In this document: positions 18,710-27,161 of the stretch, piece after piece | Layout of the letters: the number at the start of each line of letters is the position of its first letter | Position numbering within the stretch: the first letter of the stretch is position 1 | Source: Polyangium sp. 15x6 | GTDB lineage: Bacteria > Myxococcota_A > Polyangia > Polyangiales > Polyangiaceae | Assembly (NCBI RefSeq): GCF_029960785.1 | Contig: NZ_JASBQE010000018.1 | Location: forward strand, 97,612 to 161,611 | Direction of reading: 5' to 3' | Length of the DNA stretch: 64,000 bases | Translations under genes and position numbers: made by a program | The notes under the pieces: model-generated | Told to the model about the DNA's origin: nothing | The model's database searches: none | What the model saw: only the letters and a program-made list of their open reading frames with translations

Positions 18710-19359
18710 TGGACGCGTACAAGAAGCTCCTGCTCAGCAACAAGGCCTGGGTCGCCGAGAAGCTCGCCATTCGCGCCGATTACTTCGAGCGCACGGCGAC
18801 GACCCAGACGCCCGCCTACCTGTGGATCGGCTGCTCCGACAGCCGCGTCCCCGCCGAGTCCGTCACCAGCACCGAGCCGGGCGAGCTCTTCGTGCACAGG
18901 AACATCGCGAACCTCGTCGTCCACACCGACCTCAACATGCTCTCGGTGCTCCAGTACGCGGTCGAGGTGCTCGAGGTGAAGCACATCATCGTCTGCGGCC
19001 ATTATGGTTGCGGCGGCGTCCGCAACGCGATGACGAACCGCTCCTTCGGCCTCATCGACAAGTGGCTGCGCCACATCAAGGACGTCTATCGCGCGCATCG
19101 CCGCGACCTCGAGACCCTCGCCGACAACGACAAGCGCCTCGACCGCCTGGTCGAGTTCAACGTCGCCGAGCAGGTGCAGAACCTCGCCGAGACGAGCATC
19201 GTCCAGCATGCCTGGGCGCTCCACAACCGCCCCACGCTGCACGGCTGGGTCTACGATCTCCGCACCGGCTTCCTCAAAGAGCACGCGCTCATGAAGCCCG
19301 GCACCCCGCTCGAAGACATTTACCGCTTCGATTTCGACGACGTGCCCTCGAAGCATTGA
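18709..19359 (+). CDS. beta-class carbonic anhydrase
   Basis: A 216-residue cytoplasmic enzyme catalysing reversible CO2 hydration. Zinc ligands are C42 (IGCSDSR), H98 and C101 (CGHYGCGG); D44 and R46 form the usual Asp-Arg pair. Length and motifs match the Can/CynT type. Its ATG shares a base with the stop of the SulP gene, a conserved pairing in which the enzyme uses or supplies the bicarbonate that the transporter moves. A strong nested hairpin follows the gene. Confidence 0.93.
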   Translation: MDAYKKLLLSNKAWVAEKLAIRADYFERTATTQTPAYLWIGCSDSRVPAESVTSTEPGELFVHRNIANLVVHTDLNMLSVLQYAVEVLEVKHIIVCGHYGCGGVRNAMTNRSFGLIDKWLRHIKDVYRAHRRDLETLADNDKRLDRLVEFNVAEQVQNLAETSIVQHAWALHNRPTLHGWVYDLRTGFLKEHALMKPGTPLEDIYRFDFDDVPSKH

Positions 19360-19374
19360 CGTCGTCCCCCGAGG

Positions 19375-19432
19375 GGCGGGGCATGGCCATTTCCAGCCAC
19401 CCGATGGCCGCCTGCGGCCATCGGGCCCCGCC
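19375..19432 (+). terminator. nested hairpin after the SulP-carbonic anhydrase operon
   Basis: A perfect 12-bp stem (CCCGATGGCCGC, 19400-19411, with its complement at 19414-19425, two-base loop) sits inside an outer stem GGCGGGGC (19375-19382) / GCCCCGCC (19425-19432). No U-tract follows. It lies 15 bases after the stop and 24 bases before the next gene, so it most likely ends or attenuates transcription of the upstream operon. Confidence 0.55.
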
Positions 19433-19455
19433 TCGCGCGTGCTCTACTCGCTCGC

Positions 19456-19908
19456 ATGAGCTCCGAGCACCCGCCTTCGTCCACGACCTGGGTCGCGGGC
19501 AAGGCGCTTTGTATCTTCTCGGCCTTCACGTACGGCCTCCTCACGGCGTTGATCGACGTCCTCGATCCGCACCACCTCCGCAATCCCGGTTGGCCGGGGC
19601 ATGCGCGGTTTCACCTGTTATGGCTCATCAGCGGCGGAGCCCTGGGCGCGCTCGTCTCCGTGTACCTCTTCTGGACCGCCACCCCGCGTTCCCTCTCGCG
19701 CATCCGGACGGGCGCCCTCCTCGGGTCCCTCCACATCGGTGGATTCTTCCTGGCCGCCCTCTTCAAGAACGCGGCGGGCGCTGAATTCGACGCCGATGGC
19801 CGGGTCCTCTTCGGCTTCCTCCCGCCGGCCATGCTGCACCTGATGATCTCCGCGGCGCTGCTCTTCGTCGGCGTCTCGCTTTGCCACAAGAAAGGGGCTG
19901 CGACATGA
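19456..19908 (+). CDS. four-helix membrane protein of unknown function
   Basis: A 150-residue protein with four hydrophobic segments (about 14-34, 52-72, 84-104 and 120-140) and short polar loops, one containing DVLDPHHLRNPGWPGHARFH. No catalytic motif and no family that I recognise. Its stop overlaps the ATG of the flavin monooxygenase by 4 bases, so the two are likely coupled and the membrane protein may support that oxidation, for example in delivery of a hydrophobic substrate. Confidence 0.7.
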   Translation: MSSEHPPSSTTWVAGKALCIFSAFTYGLLTALIDVLDPHHLRNPGWPGHARFHLLWLISGGALGALVSVYLFWTATPRSLSRIRTGALLGSLHIGGFFLAALFKNAAGAEFDADGRVLFGFLPPAMLHLMISAALLFVGVSLCHKKGAAT

Positions 19909-21713
19909 GCGATCGGACCGTCAATACACCCGTCCTCGTCATCGGCGGCGGACCTTCGGGCATGGTGAGCGCCTTGTGCCTGGCGAAGCGCGGCGTCGAT
20001 TGCATCCTCGTCGAGCGCCGGCCGGGGCTCGACACGCATCCCAAGGCCCACGAGCTCTCCGCGCGCTCGATCGAGATCCTCCACGAGCTCGGGCTCGGAT
20101 ACGACGAGCTCTCCGCGGAGGCGTCGCCGGCGGAGGACGCGGCCAAGGTCCTCTTCTGCGACACGATCGGCGAGGAGTTCGGCTGCATCGATCTGCGAGC
20201 CGGCAGCATCGGGCGCAAATACCGCGAGCACCTCGAAGCGCCCATGCCCTACCTCAATCTCTCCCAGGTCGAGCTGGAGAAGACCCTGCAAAAGCACGTC
20301 GCGGCCTCGCCGCGCATCCAGTCGTTCTACAACCACCAGTGGAATGCCTTCGAACAGGACGAGGACGGCGTCGCGAGCCGGATCGAGGACCGGGCGACCG
20401 GCGAGACGTTCACGATTCGGAGCCAGTACGTCCTCTGCGCCGACGGCGCGGGGAGCCGGGGTCGCAAGGCCCTCGGCATCGAAATGAGAGGCCCGGACAA
20501 GCTGCTCGACGTCGTCAATGCCTACTTCCAGGCCGATCTGCGCCACGTCGTCCGCACCCGCGGCAAGCTCTACTTCATCTTCTCGCCCAAGGCGCCGGGC
20601 AGCGTGTTCATCGCCCACCACGTCGAGAAGCGATGGGTCTTTCATCACCCCGTGGCGACGCCCAACGAGAAAATCGAGGAGTACACGCCCGAGGTGATGC
20701 AGAAAAAGATCAAGGCGGCGCTCGGGCGCGACGACGTCGACATCCAGATCACCTCGATGAGCCACTGGCGCATGACGGCGCAGGTGGCGGATCGCTTCCG
20801 GAGCGGGCGTGTCTTTCTGGTCGGCGACGCGGCCCATCGATTCCCGCCCACGGGCGGGCTCGGTATGAACTCCGGGATCGGCGACGCGCACAACCTCGCC
20901 TGGAAGCTCGCCATGGTGCTCGATCGGCGCGCCCCGCCGGAGCTCCTCGACAGCTACGAAGCCGAGCGCCGCCCGGTGAGCCAGACGAACTGCGACGAGA
21001 GCCGCCTCAATTACGAGAGAATGGGCGAGGTCGCGGAGGCCTTCGGCATCGACGTGAAGGACGCTCGATGGGTGACGGAGACGCTCTCGAGCTCCACGAT
21101 GCGCGCCTTGCCCGAAAAACTCCGCGCCTTCGCCGGACGACAGGCGCAGCGCTACGCCGAGAGCGTCCTCGCGCGGTACCACCGAGATCCTTCGGTGCGC
21201 GAGCGCGTCCTCTCCGCCATCGCGCACCAAAAATCCCATTTCGATCGGATCGGTCTCGACCTCGGCTACACCTACGAAGAGGGCGCGATCCTGCGCGACG
21301 GCACGCCGCCGGCCGCGTCCGACGACCGCGTGTCCTCCTACGTCCCCTCGACGCGGCCGGGCGCCCGATTCCCTCATTTCTGGCTCGATGGCAACGAGCG
21401 GCGCCGGAGCAGCCGCTCCATCCTCGATTACCGCGCTTCCATTCTGCTCGTCGGCGCGGCGGTCGAGACGCGGCCTTCGGACGTCGAGGCGCTCGACCAG
21501 GTCGAATCACTGCACGGCGTCCGCCTCTTCAAGCTCGGCGCGGCGGAGATCCCTGCTTGTCACGTCGCCGCGGTGCACACGGCCTCGCAGATCGAGCCCG
21601 ACGGCGCGCTCTTGATCCGGCCGGACGGACACGTCGCGTGGAGACAGCCGCGCGGCGTCACGCTGTCCGTCGCGCTGATCGCCTCGATCGTGCGGCAGGT
21701 GTACGGAGCCTAG
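19905..21713 (+). CDS. FAD-dependent aromatic-ring-type monooxygenase (PheA/TfdB family)
   Basis: A 602-residue class A flavoprotein hydroxylase. FAD/NAD(P)H motifs are in order: VIGGGPSGMVSALCLAKRG (GxGxxG), YVLCADGAGSRGRKALG (DG motif) and VFLVGDAAHRFPPTGGLGMN (GD motif). The C-terminal ~150 residues end in a thioredoxin-like fold typical of PheA/TfdB and polyketide-tailoring hydroxylases. It should use NAD(P)H and O2 to hydroxylate an aromatic or polyketide substrate, which is unknown. The start MSDRTV at 19905 overlaps the previous stop. Confidence 0.88.
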   Translation: MSDRTVNTPVLVIGGGPSGMVSALCLAKRGVDCILVERRPGLDTHPKAHELSARSIEILHELGLGYDELSAEASPAEDAAKVLFCDTIGEEFGCIDLRAGSIGRKYREHLEAPMPYLNLSQVELEKTLQKHVAASPRIQSFYNHQWNAFEQDEDGVASRIEDRATGETFTIRSQYVLCADGAGSRGRKALGIEMRGPDKLLDVVNAYFQADLRHVVRTRGKLYFIFSPKAPGSVFIAHHVEKRWVFHHPVATPNEKIEEYTPEVMQKKIKAALGRDDVDIQITSMSHWRMTAQVADRFRSGRVFLVGDAAHRFPPTGGLGMNSGIGDAHNLAWKLAMVLDRRAPPELLDSYEAERRPVSQTNCDESRLNYERMGEVAEAFGIDVKDARWVTETLSSSTMRALPEKLRAFAGRQAQRYAESVLARYHRDPSVRERVLSAIAHQKSHFDRIGLDLGYTYEEGAILRDGTPPAASDDRVSSYVPSTRPGARFPHFWLDGNERRRSSRSILDYRASILLVGAAVETRPSDVEALDQVESLHGVRLFKLGAAEIPACHVAAVHTASQIEPDGALLIRPDGHVAWRQPRGVTLSVALIASIVRQVYGA

Positions 21714-21779
21714 CTGCGGCGAGGCGGTCGGGGGGTGAGGGCTTGCCCCGTTGCCGGCCGCTCGGGTACGGTCGGCTCC

Positions 21780-22448
21780 ATGACGACCCCCGCCCCTGCC
21801 GTGCGCCCCCAGAGCCAGAGCACCGTCGCGGTTCCCACGGCGGCGCCCGTGCCCTCCGGCCGCCTCGCCGTGCTCTCCGCGGCGGCCATGGGCGCGCTCG
21901 CCATCCCGCTGCCGATCCTGCCGGACCGCATCGTCACGCGCCTGCGCGGCGCCCTCGCCCACGACACGGCGACGCGCCACGGCATCAGCATCACCACGGA
22001 TGCCCGCCAGATCCTCGCCAACGTCGACAGCGAGCAGAATGCCGCCCGCGCCCTCGGCCGCAAGGCCGCCGAGGCCATCGGCCTCGCCATCTTGAAGCGC
22101 GGCCTCGGCCCCCTCGGCGCCCTCACGAACCTCGCCCGCGCCCTCGAGGTCTTTGCGTTCGGCCACCTCTTCGACCGCTACGTCGCGCAGGTTCGTCGCT
22201 CCGGCGCCGTCCGCATCCACGCCGAGGAGGCCCGCAAGATCCGCGAGACCATCGACCGCGCCTTCCTGCACGCCTTCTCCCCGATGCTCCGCCCGACGCC
22301 GATCACCTTGCCGGACTCCGTCGAGGATCTCCGCGACGAGTTCACCCGCTGGATCGACACGGCCATCCTCACGGGCGCCTCGCTGCCGAGTTACATCGAG
22401 CGCCGCCTCGAAGCCGCCTTCGACGAGGTCGTGAGCCACGATGGTTGA
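21780..22448 (+). CDS. hypothetical protein upstream of proB
   Basis: A 222-residue protein. After a Pro/Ala-rich tail it has an Ala-rich hydrophobic stretch (about residues 28-45) and then long helices, ending ITLPDSVEDLRDEFTRWIDTAI. No recognised motif; the mildly hydrophobic region may bind membranes peripherally. I used the ATG at 21780 rather than an earlier TTG- or GTG-type start because there the Ala-rich segment sits at the usual distance. It overlaps proB by 8 bases. Confidence 0.6.
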   Translation: MTTPAPAVRPQSQSTVAVPTAAPVPSGRLAVLSAAAMGALAIPLPILPDRIVTRLRGALAHDTATRHGISITTDARQILANVDSEQNAARALGRKAAEAIGLAILKRGLGPLGALTNLARALEVFAFGHLFDRYVAQVRRSGAVRIHAEEARKIRETIDRAFLHAFSPMLRPTPITLPDSVEDLRDEFTRWIDTAILTGASLPSYIERRLEAAFDEVVSHDG

Positions 22449-23562
22449 GCGAGACGCGGTCGATCTTTCCCACCCTCGCGCCGTCCTCGGAAAAACACGG
22501 CGCGCCATCCTCAAGATCGGCTCGAAGAGCCTCACCGGCGACGCCTGGGACCGCCTCGCCCAGGACGTCGCCGCCTACCGCGGTCACCGCGCCGGCCGTG
22601 GCGGCGGGCGCAGCGTCGTCATCGTGTCGAGCGGCGCGATCGCCCACGGCATCCAGAAGCTCGGCTTGAAGAGCCGACCCAAGGACATCGCCTGGCTACA
22701 AGCCGCGGCCGCCGCCGGCCAGAGCATCCTCATGCAGCGTTACGAGGAGGCCTTCGACAAGGTCGGCATCCCGGTCGCCCAGGTTCTGCTCACCCACGCC
22801 GACCTCGCCGACCGCGCCCGGACGAACAACGCCCGCGGCGCCCTCGGCGCCCTGCTCGAAGCCGGGTGCGTCCCGATCATCAACGAGAACGACGCCGTCG
22901 CGGTCGAGGAGATCAAGTTCGGCGACAACGACCAGCTCGCCAGCATGGTCGCGCCCCTCGTCGACGCCGACCTCTTGCTCCTCCTCTCCGACGTCGAGGG
23001 CCTGCTCGACGCCGAGGGCCGCCGCGTCCCGCTCGTCCGCAGCATCGCCGCCGAGGCGCGCCCGCTCGCGGGCGGCTCGACCTCGGGCGTCGGCACGGGC
23101 GGCATGACGAGCAAGGTCGAGGCGGCACGCCGGGCGACGCTCGCCGGGGCGCACGTCGTCATCGCGCACGCCCGCGAGCCTGGGATCCTCGGCCGCGTCG
23201 TCTCCGGCGAGGACGTCGGCACCTTCTTCCCGGCCGTCCCCCAGCGCCTCAGCGCCCGCAAGCACTGGATCGCCTACACCCTCCGCCCTCGCGGCGTCAT
23301 CCTCGTCGACCGTGGCGCGGCCGAGGCCATCTGCGCCAAGAACCGCAGCATCCTCGCGGTCGGCGTGCTCGGCGTCCGCGGCGTGTTCCAGCCGGGGGAC
23401 GCCGTCTCCGTCGTCGACCCCGACGGCCGGGAGATCGCGCGTGGCCTCTGCCGCCTCTCGCCGTCCGACGCGGCGCGCGTGGCCGGGCAGAAGCGCGAGG
23501 AGGAAGGGGAGGAGATCGTGGTCATCCATCGGGACGACCTCGTCGTGCTTCCGTCCGAATAG
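22441..23562 (+). CDS. proB: glutamate 5-kinase
   Basis: A 373-residue enzyme catalysing the first step of proline synthesis, ATP-dependent phosphorylation of glutamate. The amino-acid kinase domain shows KIGSKSLTG, VIVSSGAIAHGIQKLGL, INENDAVAVEEIKFGDNDQLAS and GTGGMTSKVEAARRAT. A C-terminal PUA domain (from about residue 275) begins RGVILVDRGAAEAI. Length fits the family. The lysine-containing N-terminal motif KIGSKSL replaces the more usual KxGSS form, a small change. proA is not in the window. Confidence 0.93.
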   Translation: MVERDAVDLSHPRAVLGKTRRAILKIGSKSLTGDAWDRLAQDVAAYRGHRAGRGGGRSVVIVSSGAIAHGIQKLGLKSRPKDIAWLQAAAAAGQSILMQRYEEAFDKVGIPVAQVLLTHADLADRARTNNARGALGALLEAGCVPIINENDAVAVEEIKFGDNDQLASMVAPLVDADLLLLLSDVEGLLDAEGRRVPLVRSIAAEARPLAGGSTSGVGTGGMTSKVEAARRATLAGAHVVIAHAREPGILGRVVSGEDVGTFFPAVPQRLSARKHWIAYTLRPRGVILVDRGAAEAICAKNRSILAVGVLGVRGVFQPGDAVSVVDPDGREIARGLCRLSPSDAARVAGQKREEEGEEIVVIHRDDLVVLPSE

Positions 23563-23606
23563 CTACTTGCGTTACAGTGCTGGGACTTTTTTCGAAGTCC
23601 TGGCCG

Positions 23607-24893
23607 ATGTCCTTCCTTCGTCAACATCCCACGTGGCTCCCGGCGGTTTGGCTGGTCGCGCTGGCGGCGCCGGCGGCTGCGCAGGCGCCATCCGCGTCTT
23701 CGCCAGCGTCGTCCGCGTCTTCGCCAACGCCTCCCGCGTCTTCGCCAGCGTCGTCCGCGCCTTCGCCAACGGCGCCCGCGTCTTCGCCGACGCCGTCCGC
23801 GCCTTCGCCAGCGTCGTCCACGTCTTCGCCAACGCCTCCCGCGTCTTCGCCAACGCCTCTCGCGTCTTCGCCAACGGCGCCCGCGTCTTCGCCAACGTCG
23901 TCCACGTCTTCGCCAACGCCTCCCGCGTCTTCGCCACCGTCTTCCGCGCCTGCGCCAACGTCTCCCGCGCCTGCGCCACCGTCTCCCGCGCCCATCGCAC
24001 CCACACCCACGCCGGCCCCGGGGCTGACGAAATTCCAGGTACAATCGCACGCTTACAGCGGCCTGCGCTGGCAGGGGTACACCGTGGGCGCCAGCATCCG
24101 CGGCGGCGGCGGCATGTACGGCTCCTCGCTCGGCCAGGGCAACCCGCTCGTCACCGGCTACCGATTCGTCGAGCGTGGCGGCTTCATCTCTGGCCTCGTG
24201 ATCGGCGGCATCTTCTACCTGCTCGGCGCCACCGCGGCGAGCATGCCGGACGCGACCAACGTCTCGAGCTCGTCCTATTTGCGCACGAACAACCGCGGTG
24301 AAACCGAGCGCGTCACCACCACCACGTACACCGCCAGGTACGACCGGAGCCCCGAGGCACGCGAGGCCGCCCTGCAGGCGGCGGAAGAGGGCGCCAAGGA
24401 CCTCGTCGCCTACCGCCAGCAGTCCTTCGAGCTCGACGTCTTCACCCGCGACTGGTTCGGCTCGACCCTCGGCGACGCGCGCGGCTACCGCATGAACTTC
24501 CTCCTCACCGCGTACGCGGGCAAGTGGTTCATCATCGAGACGGGCTTCGGCTTCGGCGACGTGAGCGCGATCGTCCCGGGCAAGGACATCCTCGTCGAGG
24601 AGAAATACGTCGGCATTCCGATCCGGTTCATCGTCCCCTGGGGCCCGTTTTACGCGCAGGCCGCGCTCGATTTGAACTTCCGCGGCCTCGATTTCGGCCT
24701 GCTCGCCGACGACGAGATCGAGACGCGCAACGTGGACGGGCGGAGCATGCGTGTGGACCCCGTGCGGCCGATCCCGTTCACCTTGTCGGTCCATGCGATG
24801 CTCTGGCGGCTCAATCTCTCGGTCGGCGTCGAGACGGCGCGGCCGTGGACGGGCCAGTTCGGGTATGTCGCGACGGCGGGGGCGAGGTTTTAG
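23607..24893 (+). CDS. secreted beta-barrel-like protein with Ser/Pro repeat region
   Basis: A 428-residue exported protein. A signal peptide (WLVALAAPAAAQ) is followed by about 105 residues of seven-residue repeats such as PASSPTP, and then a ~290-residue domain with alternating aromatic strands, GGGGMYGSSLGQGNP, a hydrophobic stretch GGFISGLVIGGIFYLLGA and a C-terminus ending in Phe (YVATAGARF) as in outer-membrane barrels. The repeat stretch resembles a cell-wall spacer. Function unknown. The following gene begins 3 bases after its stop and codes a protein of similar style. Confidence 0.75.
   Translation: MSFLRQHPTWLPAVWLVALAAPAAAQAPSASSPASSASSPTPPASSPASSAPSPTAPASSPTPSAPSPASSTSSPTPPASSPTPLASSPTAPASSPTSSTSSPTPPASSPPSSAPAPTSPAPAPPSPAPIAPTPTPAPGLTKFQVQSHAYSGLRWQGYTVGASIRGGGGMYGSSLGQGNPLVTGYRFVERGGFISGLVIGGIFYLLGATAASMPDATNVSSSSYLRTNNRGETERVTTTTYTARYDRSPEAREAALQAAEEGAKDLVAYRQQSFELDVFTRDWFGSTLGDARGYRMNFLLTAYAGKWFIIETGFGFGDVSAIVPGKDILVEEKYVGIPIRFIVPWGPFYAQAALDLNFRGLDFGLLADDEIETRNVDGRSMRVDPVRPIPFTLSVHAMLWRLNLSVGVETARPWTGQFGYVATAGARF
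23691..23990 (+). repeat. 21-bp tandem repeats encoding a Ser/Pro/Ala heptad
   Basis: About 14 imperfect copies of a 21-bp unit, each coding a heptad of the form [PS]-A-[SP]-S-P-[AT]-[SP]. The array encodes residues ~29-130 of the barrel-like secreted protein. Because 21 is a multiple of three, every reading frame is free of stops over much of the array, on both strands. Confidence 0.85.
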
Positions 24894-24895
24894 CC

Positions 24896-25678
24896 ATGAG
24901 ACTTCGCACGCGACCGCTCGCCGCCGCCTCGATTCTGTTTGCCGCGCTCGCCCTCGCGCCCGAGGCGGCGCGCGCCGACGACTGGAGCCCGAGGGACGAG
25001 TATTCGAGCGACGACCTCGCCGCGCAGCGCTACGGCCTCGGCACGACCCATTTCGCGAGCGTGGGCATCGTCTACATGCCCGGCTCGATCGTCGATTTCG
25101 AGGAAGACGAGCAGAACCCGCCGATCTCGGGCACCGGGTATTTCACGGTGGCGGCGGCCGTCCTCCCGCTCCCCACGCTCTTCGGGGGCATGGGGGGCAT
25201 GGAGGCGGATTTTTCCATTGGCTTTCCGGCCTTCAAGTCGTACTTCGGCGGCTTCGGCGCGAACCTCGGGCTCGTCGTGCAGCCGATCTCGTTCCAGCAC
25301 CTGCGCGCGAGCCTCGCCGTGGGCGGCGGCTTCAATGCCCACGGCTATGGCTACGTGAAGCCGCGCGTCGCTTTCACCATCGTACCGGGCTACATCGACG
25401 CCGAAGCCACGTACCGCTGGATCCCCGCGACCGCGAGCAACATCTTCGGCGGCAAGTCGGACGGGCTCGAGGACGAGGGCTTCGGCGAGCACAAGCTGCG
25501 CGCGTCCTTGTTCGTCTCATTTCGACCGAAGACGGGCGACCTCGAAGAAGATTTCGGCAAGGTGGGCGTGCACCTCTTCTACGAATACACCCGCGTCAGC
25601 GGCGATGAAGAGGAGCTCGCCCGCGTCCGCATCCGCCCCGGCGACTACATGAGCTTCGGCCTCGCCGCTGCCCTCTAG
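24896..25678 (+). CDS. secreted outer-membrane-type protein of unknown function
   Basis: A 260-residue exported protein. A signal peptide ends at EAARADDW. The mature chain has many short aromatic strands with Gly turns (GGMGGMEADFSIGFPAFKSYFGGFGANLG) and ends in a strand-rich C-terminus, suggesting a small beta-barrel. It starts three bases after the preceding barrel-like gene, so the two probably form one operon, ended by two adjacent perfect hairpins. Confidence 0.75.
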   Translation: MRLRTRPLAAASILFAALALAPEAARADDWSPRDEYSSDDLAAQRYGLGTTHFASVGIVYMPGSIVDFEEDEQNPPISGTGYFTVAAAVLPLPTLFGGMGGMEADFSIGFPAFKSYFGGFGANLGLVVQPISFQHLRASLAVGGGFNAHGYGYVKPRVAFTIVPGYIDAEATYRWIPATASNIFGGKSDGLEDEGFGEHKLRASLFVSFRPKTGDLEEDFGKVGVHLFYEYTRVSGDEEELARVRIRPGDYMSFGLAAAL

Positions 25679-25682
25679 TCCC

Positions 25683-25730
25683 GAGGGGGACGCCTCGCGT
25701 CCCCCTCTCGTCCGGGCAAAGCCCGGACGA
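25683..25730 (+). terminator. two back-to-back perfect hairpins
   Basis: First hairpin: GAGGGGGACGC (25683-25693), loop CTC, then its exact complement (25697-25707). Second, starting at the very next base: TCGTCCGGGC (25708-25717), loop AAA, complement (25721-25730). Both stems are perfect, 11 and 10 bp. They begin 5 bases after the stop codon at 25678. No strong T-run follows, as is common in high-GC bacteria. Most likely a tandem terminator or 3' RNA-stabilising element. Confidence 0.75.
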
Positions 25731-25813
25731 TTCACCCCCCGAGAACGGTTCTAGCACCCCTGACCCGGCGTAACCCGCAGGATCCGCGTCCTGCTGACGA
25801 CGGATCGGCCCCG

Positions 25814-26077
25814 TTGGCGCGCGTTGGTGCCACTTCGGACCCCGTGGCCGCCCTTTGGGGCATCCCCAGAGCCGACCCACGGATGGCACTGCTGGCGGTG
25901 CTCATCCAGGGTGAGGTCACGGCAGCAGCGGCAGGCGACGCGGAGGCTGCGACGGTCGCCCACGATGCGGCGGCAAGGCTCTTCGGGATGATCCCAGGAA
26001 ACGATGCCACGGCTGCGGCGCGGGCAGCCCACCACGCCGTCGGCAAGCTACTTCGCGCCACCAGGCAGGGGAGATAG
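25814..26077 (+). CDS. 87-residue hypothetical protein, first of a duplicated pair
   Basis: From a TTG at 25814 this gives 87 residues, mostly Ala-rich helix. The core GEVTAAAAGDAEAATVAHDAAARL is shared with the second copy at 26231-26494, which has exactly the same length. Similarity to the second copy extends upstream in frame through 25751 (APLTRRNP), so translation may begin earlier at a non-standard codon, or the similarity there may be at DNA level only. No known family. Confidence 0.4.
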   Translation: MARVGATSDPVAALWGIPRADPRMALLAVLIQGEVTAAAAGDAEAATVAHDAAARLFGMIPGNDATAAARAAHHAVGKLLRATRQGR

Positions 26078-26102
26078 CCTTCGAAAAGAATGTGGAAGCC
26101 GG

Positions 26103-26125
26103 CCCCCCCTCACCCGAAAGGGGGG
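26103..26125 (+). terminator. GC hairpin after the first duplicated gene
   Basis: A run of CCCCCC pairs with GGGGGG across the short loop TCACCCGAAA, 26 bases after the stop at 26077. It is a plausible simple terminator immediately before the larger inverted repeat. Confidence 0.4.
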
Positions 26126-26128
26126 ACC

Positions 26129-26185
26129 CCGGGTCAGAGTGACCGGAACCCTATCCCGCTACGGGTTCCGTCACCCCTGACCCGG
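26129..26185 (+). repeat. 23-bp imperfect inverted repeat with recurring CCGGGTCAG motif
   Basis: Left arm 26129-26151 (CCGGGTCAGAGTGACC then GGAACCC) and right arm 26163-26185 are complementary over nearly their full length, with an 11-base loop. The same ~22-bp motif occurs in inverted orientation at 25747-25768, at the start of the first duplicated copy, and again at 47827-47848 within the 3' end of the recombinase gene. Confidence 0.7.
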
Positions 26186-26230
26186 CGCAACCCGCTGGAT
26201 CCGCGTCCCGCTGACGACGGATCGGCCCCG

Positions 26231-26494
26231 TTGGCGTGCGTTGGTGCCACTTTGGACCCCGCGGCCGCCCTTTGGGGCATCCCCGGCGCCAACCTACGCA
26301 GGACCCTTCTGGCCGCGCTTGTGCAAGGGGAGGTCACCGCGGCAGCGGCAGGCGACATCGACGCCGCGGTGGTCGCGCACGATGCCGCTGGCCGACTCCT
26401 CGCGATGATCGCAGACTCCGATGACAGCACAGCCGCCGTGCAGGCGGCGCACGCGGCCGTCGGCAAGCTTCTTCGGGCCATGAAACGACGGTGA
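26231..26494 (+). CDS. 87-residue hypothetical protein, second of a duplicated pair
   Basis: A paralogue of the gene at 25814-26077, same length when read from the equivalent TTG. It shares VGATxDPxAALWGIP, GEVTAAAAGD, VAHDAA and AVGKLLRA. Its frame is open back to an ATG at 26090, which would add 47 residues encoded partly by the inverted repeat at 26129-26185; that longer start is possible. Differences between copies are mostly conservative, which supports selection at the protein level. Function unknown. Confidence 0.45.
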   Translation: MACVGATLDPAAALWGIPGANLRRTLLAALVQGEVTAAAAGDIDAAVVAHDAAGRLLAMIADSDDSTAAVQAAHAAVGKLLRAMKRR

Positions 26495-26597
26495 TCCCCC
26501 CGATTGCAGCCCCCCTCGGATCCGAGGGGGCACCACGGCGACGCGCGGCGCGGCCCGAGCGCCGATTCGGCCACGGCGCCCGACGGCGCCGCTTGTC

Positions 26598-27032
26598 TTA
26601 CAACGGCTGCTTCACCATCAAGAACGACGCGACATAGCCGGCTTGCCCGCTGCCATGGCGCACCGTGCGCGTGACGCTGCCGACGAGCGCCGGGACCTGG
26701 TCGACGCCGCCCGGCCAGCTCGGCACCACGTAGCCATGATATTGATAAACCCAACCTTGGGTAGGACTGTTGTCGATCCCGATCCCCGTCATCACCAGCG
26801 TCGTCGGCGCGAGCCCCTGCCCCGCGTAGAGGCGGCCCGAAAGATACATCTGCACCTGACCGCCCCAGCTCAACGTCGCTTTCACCACCTCGTGATCGAC
26901 GCGCTCGATGGTGATCGTCCCCTCCGCGAAGAACAGAGCCAGAGCCTTCTGCCCGTCGTCTCCGACCGGGCTCGGGTCATTCTTGAAGCTGCGATAGGTC
27001 CACTTCCCGAGCAAACCGTTGTTCTGGTCCAT
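26598..27032 (-). CDS. small calycin-like hypothetical protein next to the tyrosinase
   Basis: A 144-residue protein from the ATG at 27032 (an earlier start is open but adds only Arg-rich sequence). It begins MDQNNGLLGKWTYRSFKNDP and continues with eight or so strands, for example GTITIERVDHEVVKATLSWGG, ending VASFLMVKQP. The GxW start followed by strands is lipocalin/avidin-like in outline, but I recognise no exact family. No signal peptide. It is transcribed in the same direction as the tyrosinase, 129 bases downstream, so it may be an accessory protein. Confidence 0.65.
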   Translation of the reverse strand: MDQNNGLLGKWTYRSFKNDPSPVGDDGQKALALFFAEGTITIERVDHEVVKATLSWGGQVQMYLSGRLYAGQGLAPTTLVMTGIGIDNSPTQGWVYQYHGYVVPSWPGGVDQVPALVGSVTRTVRHGSGQAGYVASFLMVKQPL

Positions 27033-27161
27033 CGTCCTCACCTTTCGACAAAAGGGTTCCGAAATGCCCCGCCCGCACCTCCGTGGAAAGGGACGGCGCG
27101 TCGTGATCACCTCGGCACACGTCGCGTGGGGGCGGCGCTCGCGCCCGGCCCCCGCGCGGCG

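Larger units (their letters stand above)
25747..26494 (+). repeat. tandem duplication covering the two 87-residue genes
   Basis: DNA from about 25747 to 26060 matches 26163 to 26475 with scattered substitutions and the same order of blocks (the ACCCCTGACCCGGCG block, GACGACGGATCGGCCCCGTT, CTTTGGGGCATCCCC, GTCGGCAAGCT). The left edge of both copies lies inside the CCGGGTCAG motif. Confidence 0.7.

Noticed and set aside
23691..23990. Regular repeats as a possible CRISPR array
   Set aside because: 21-bp unit with no spacers, and it codes a heptad in a secreted protein.
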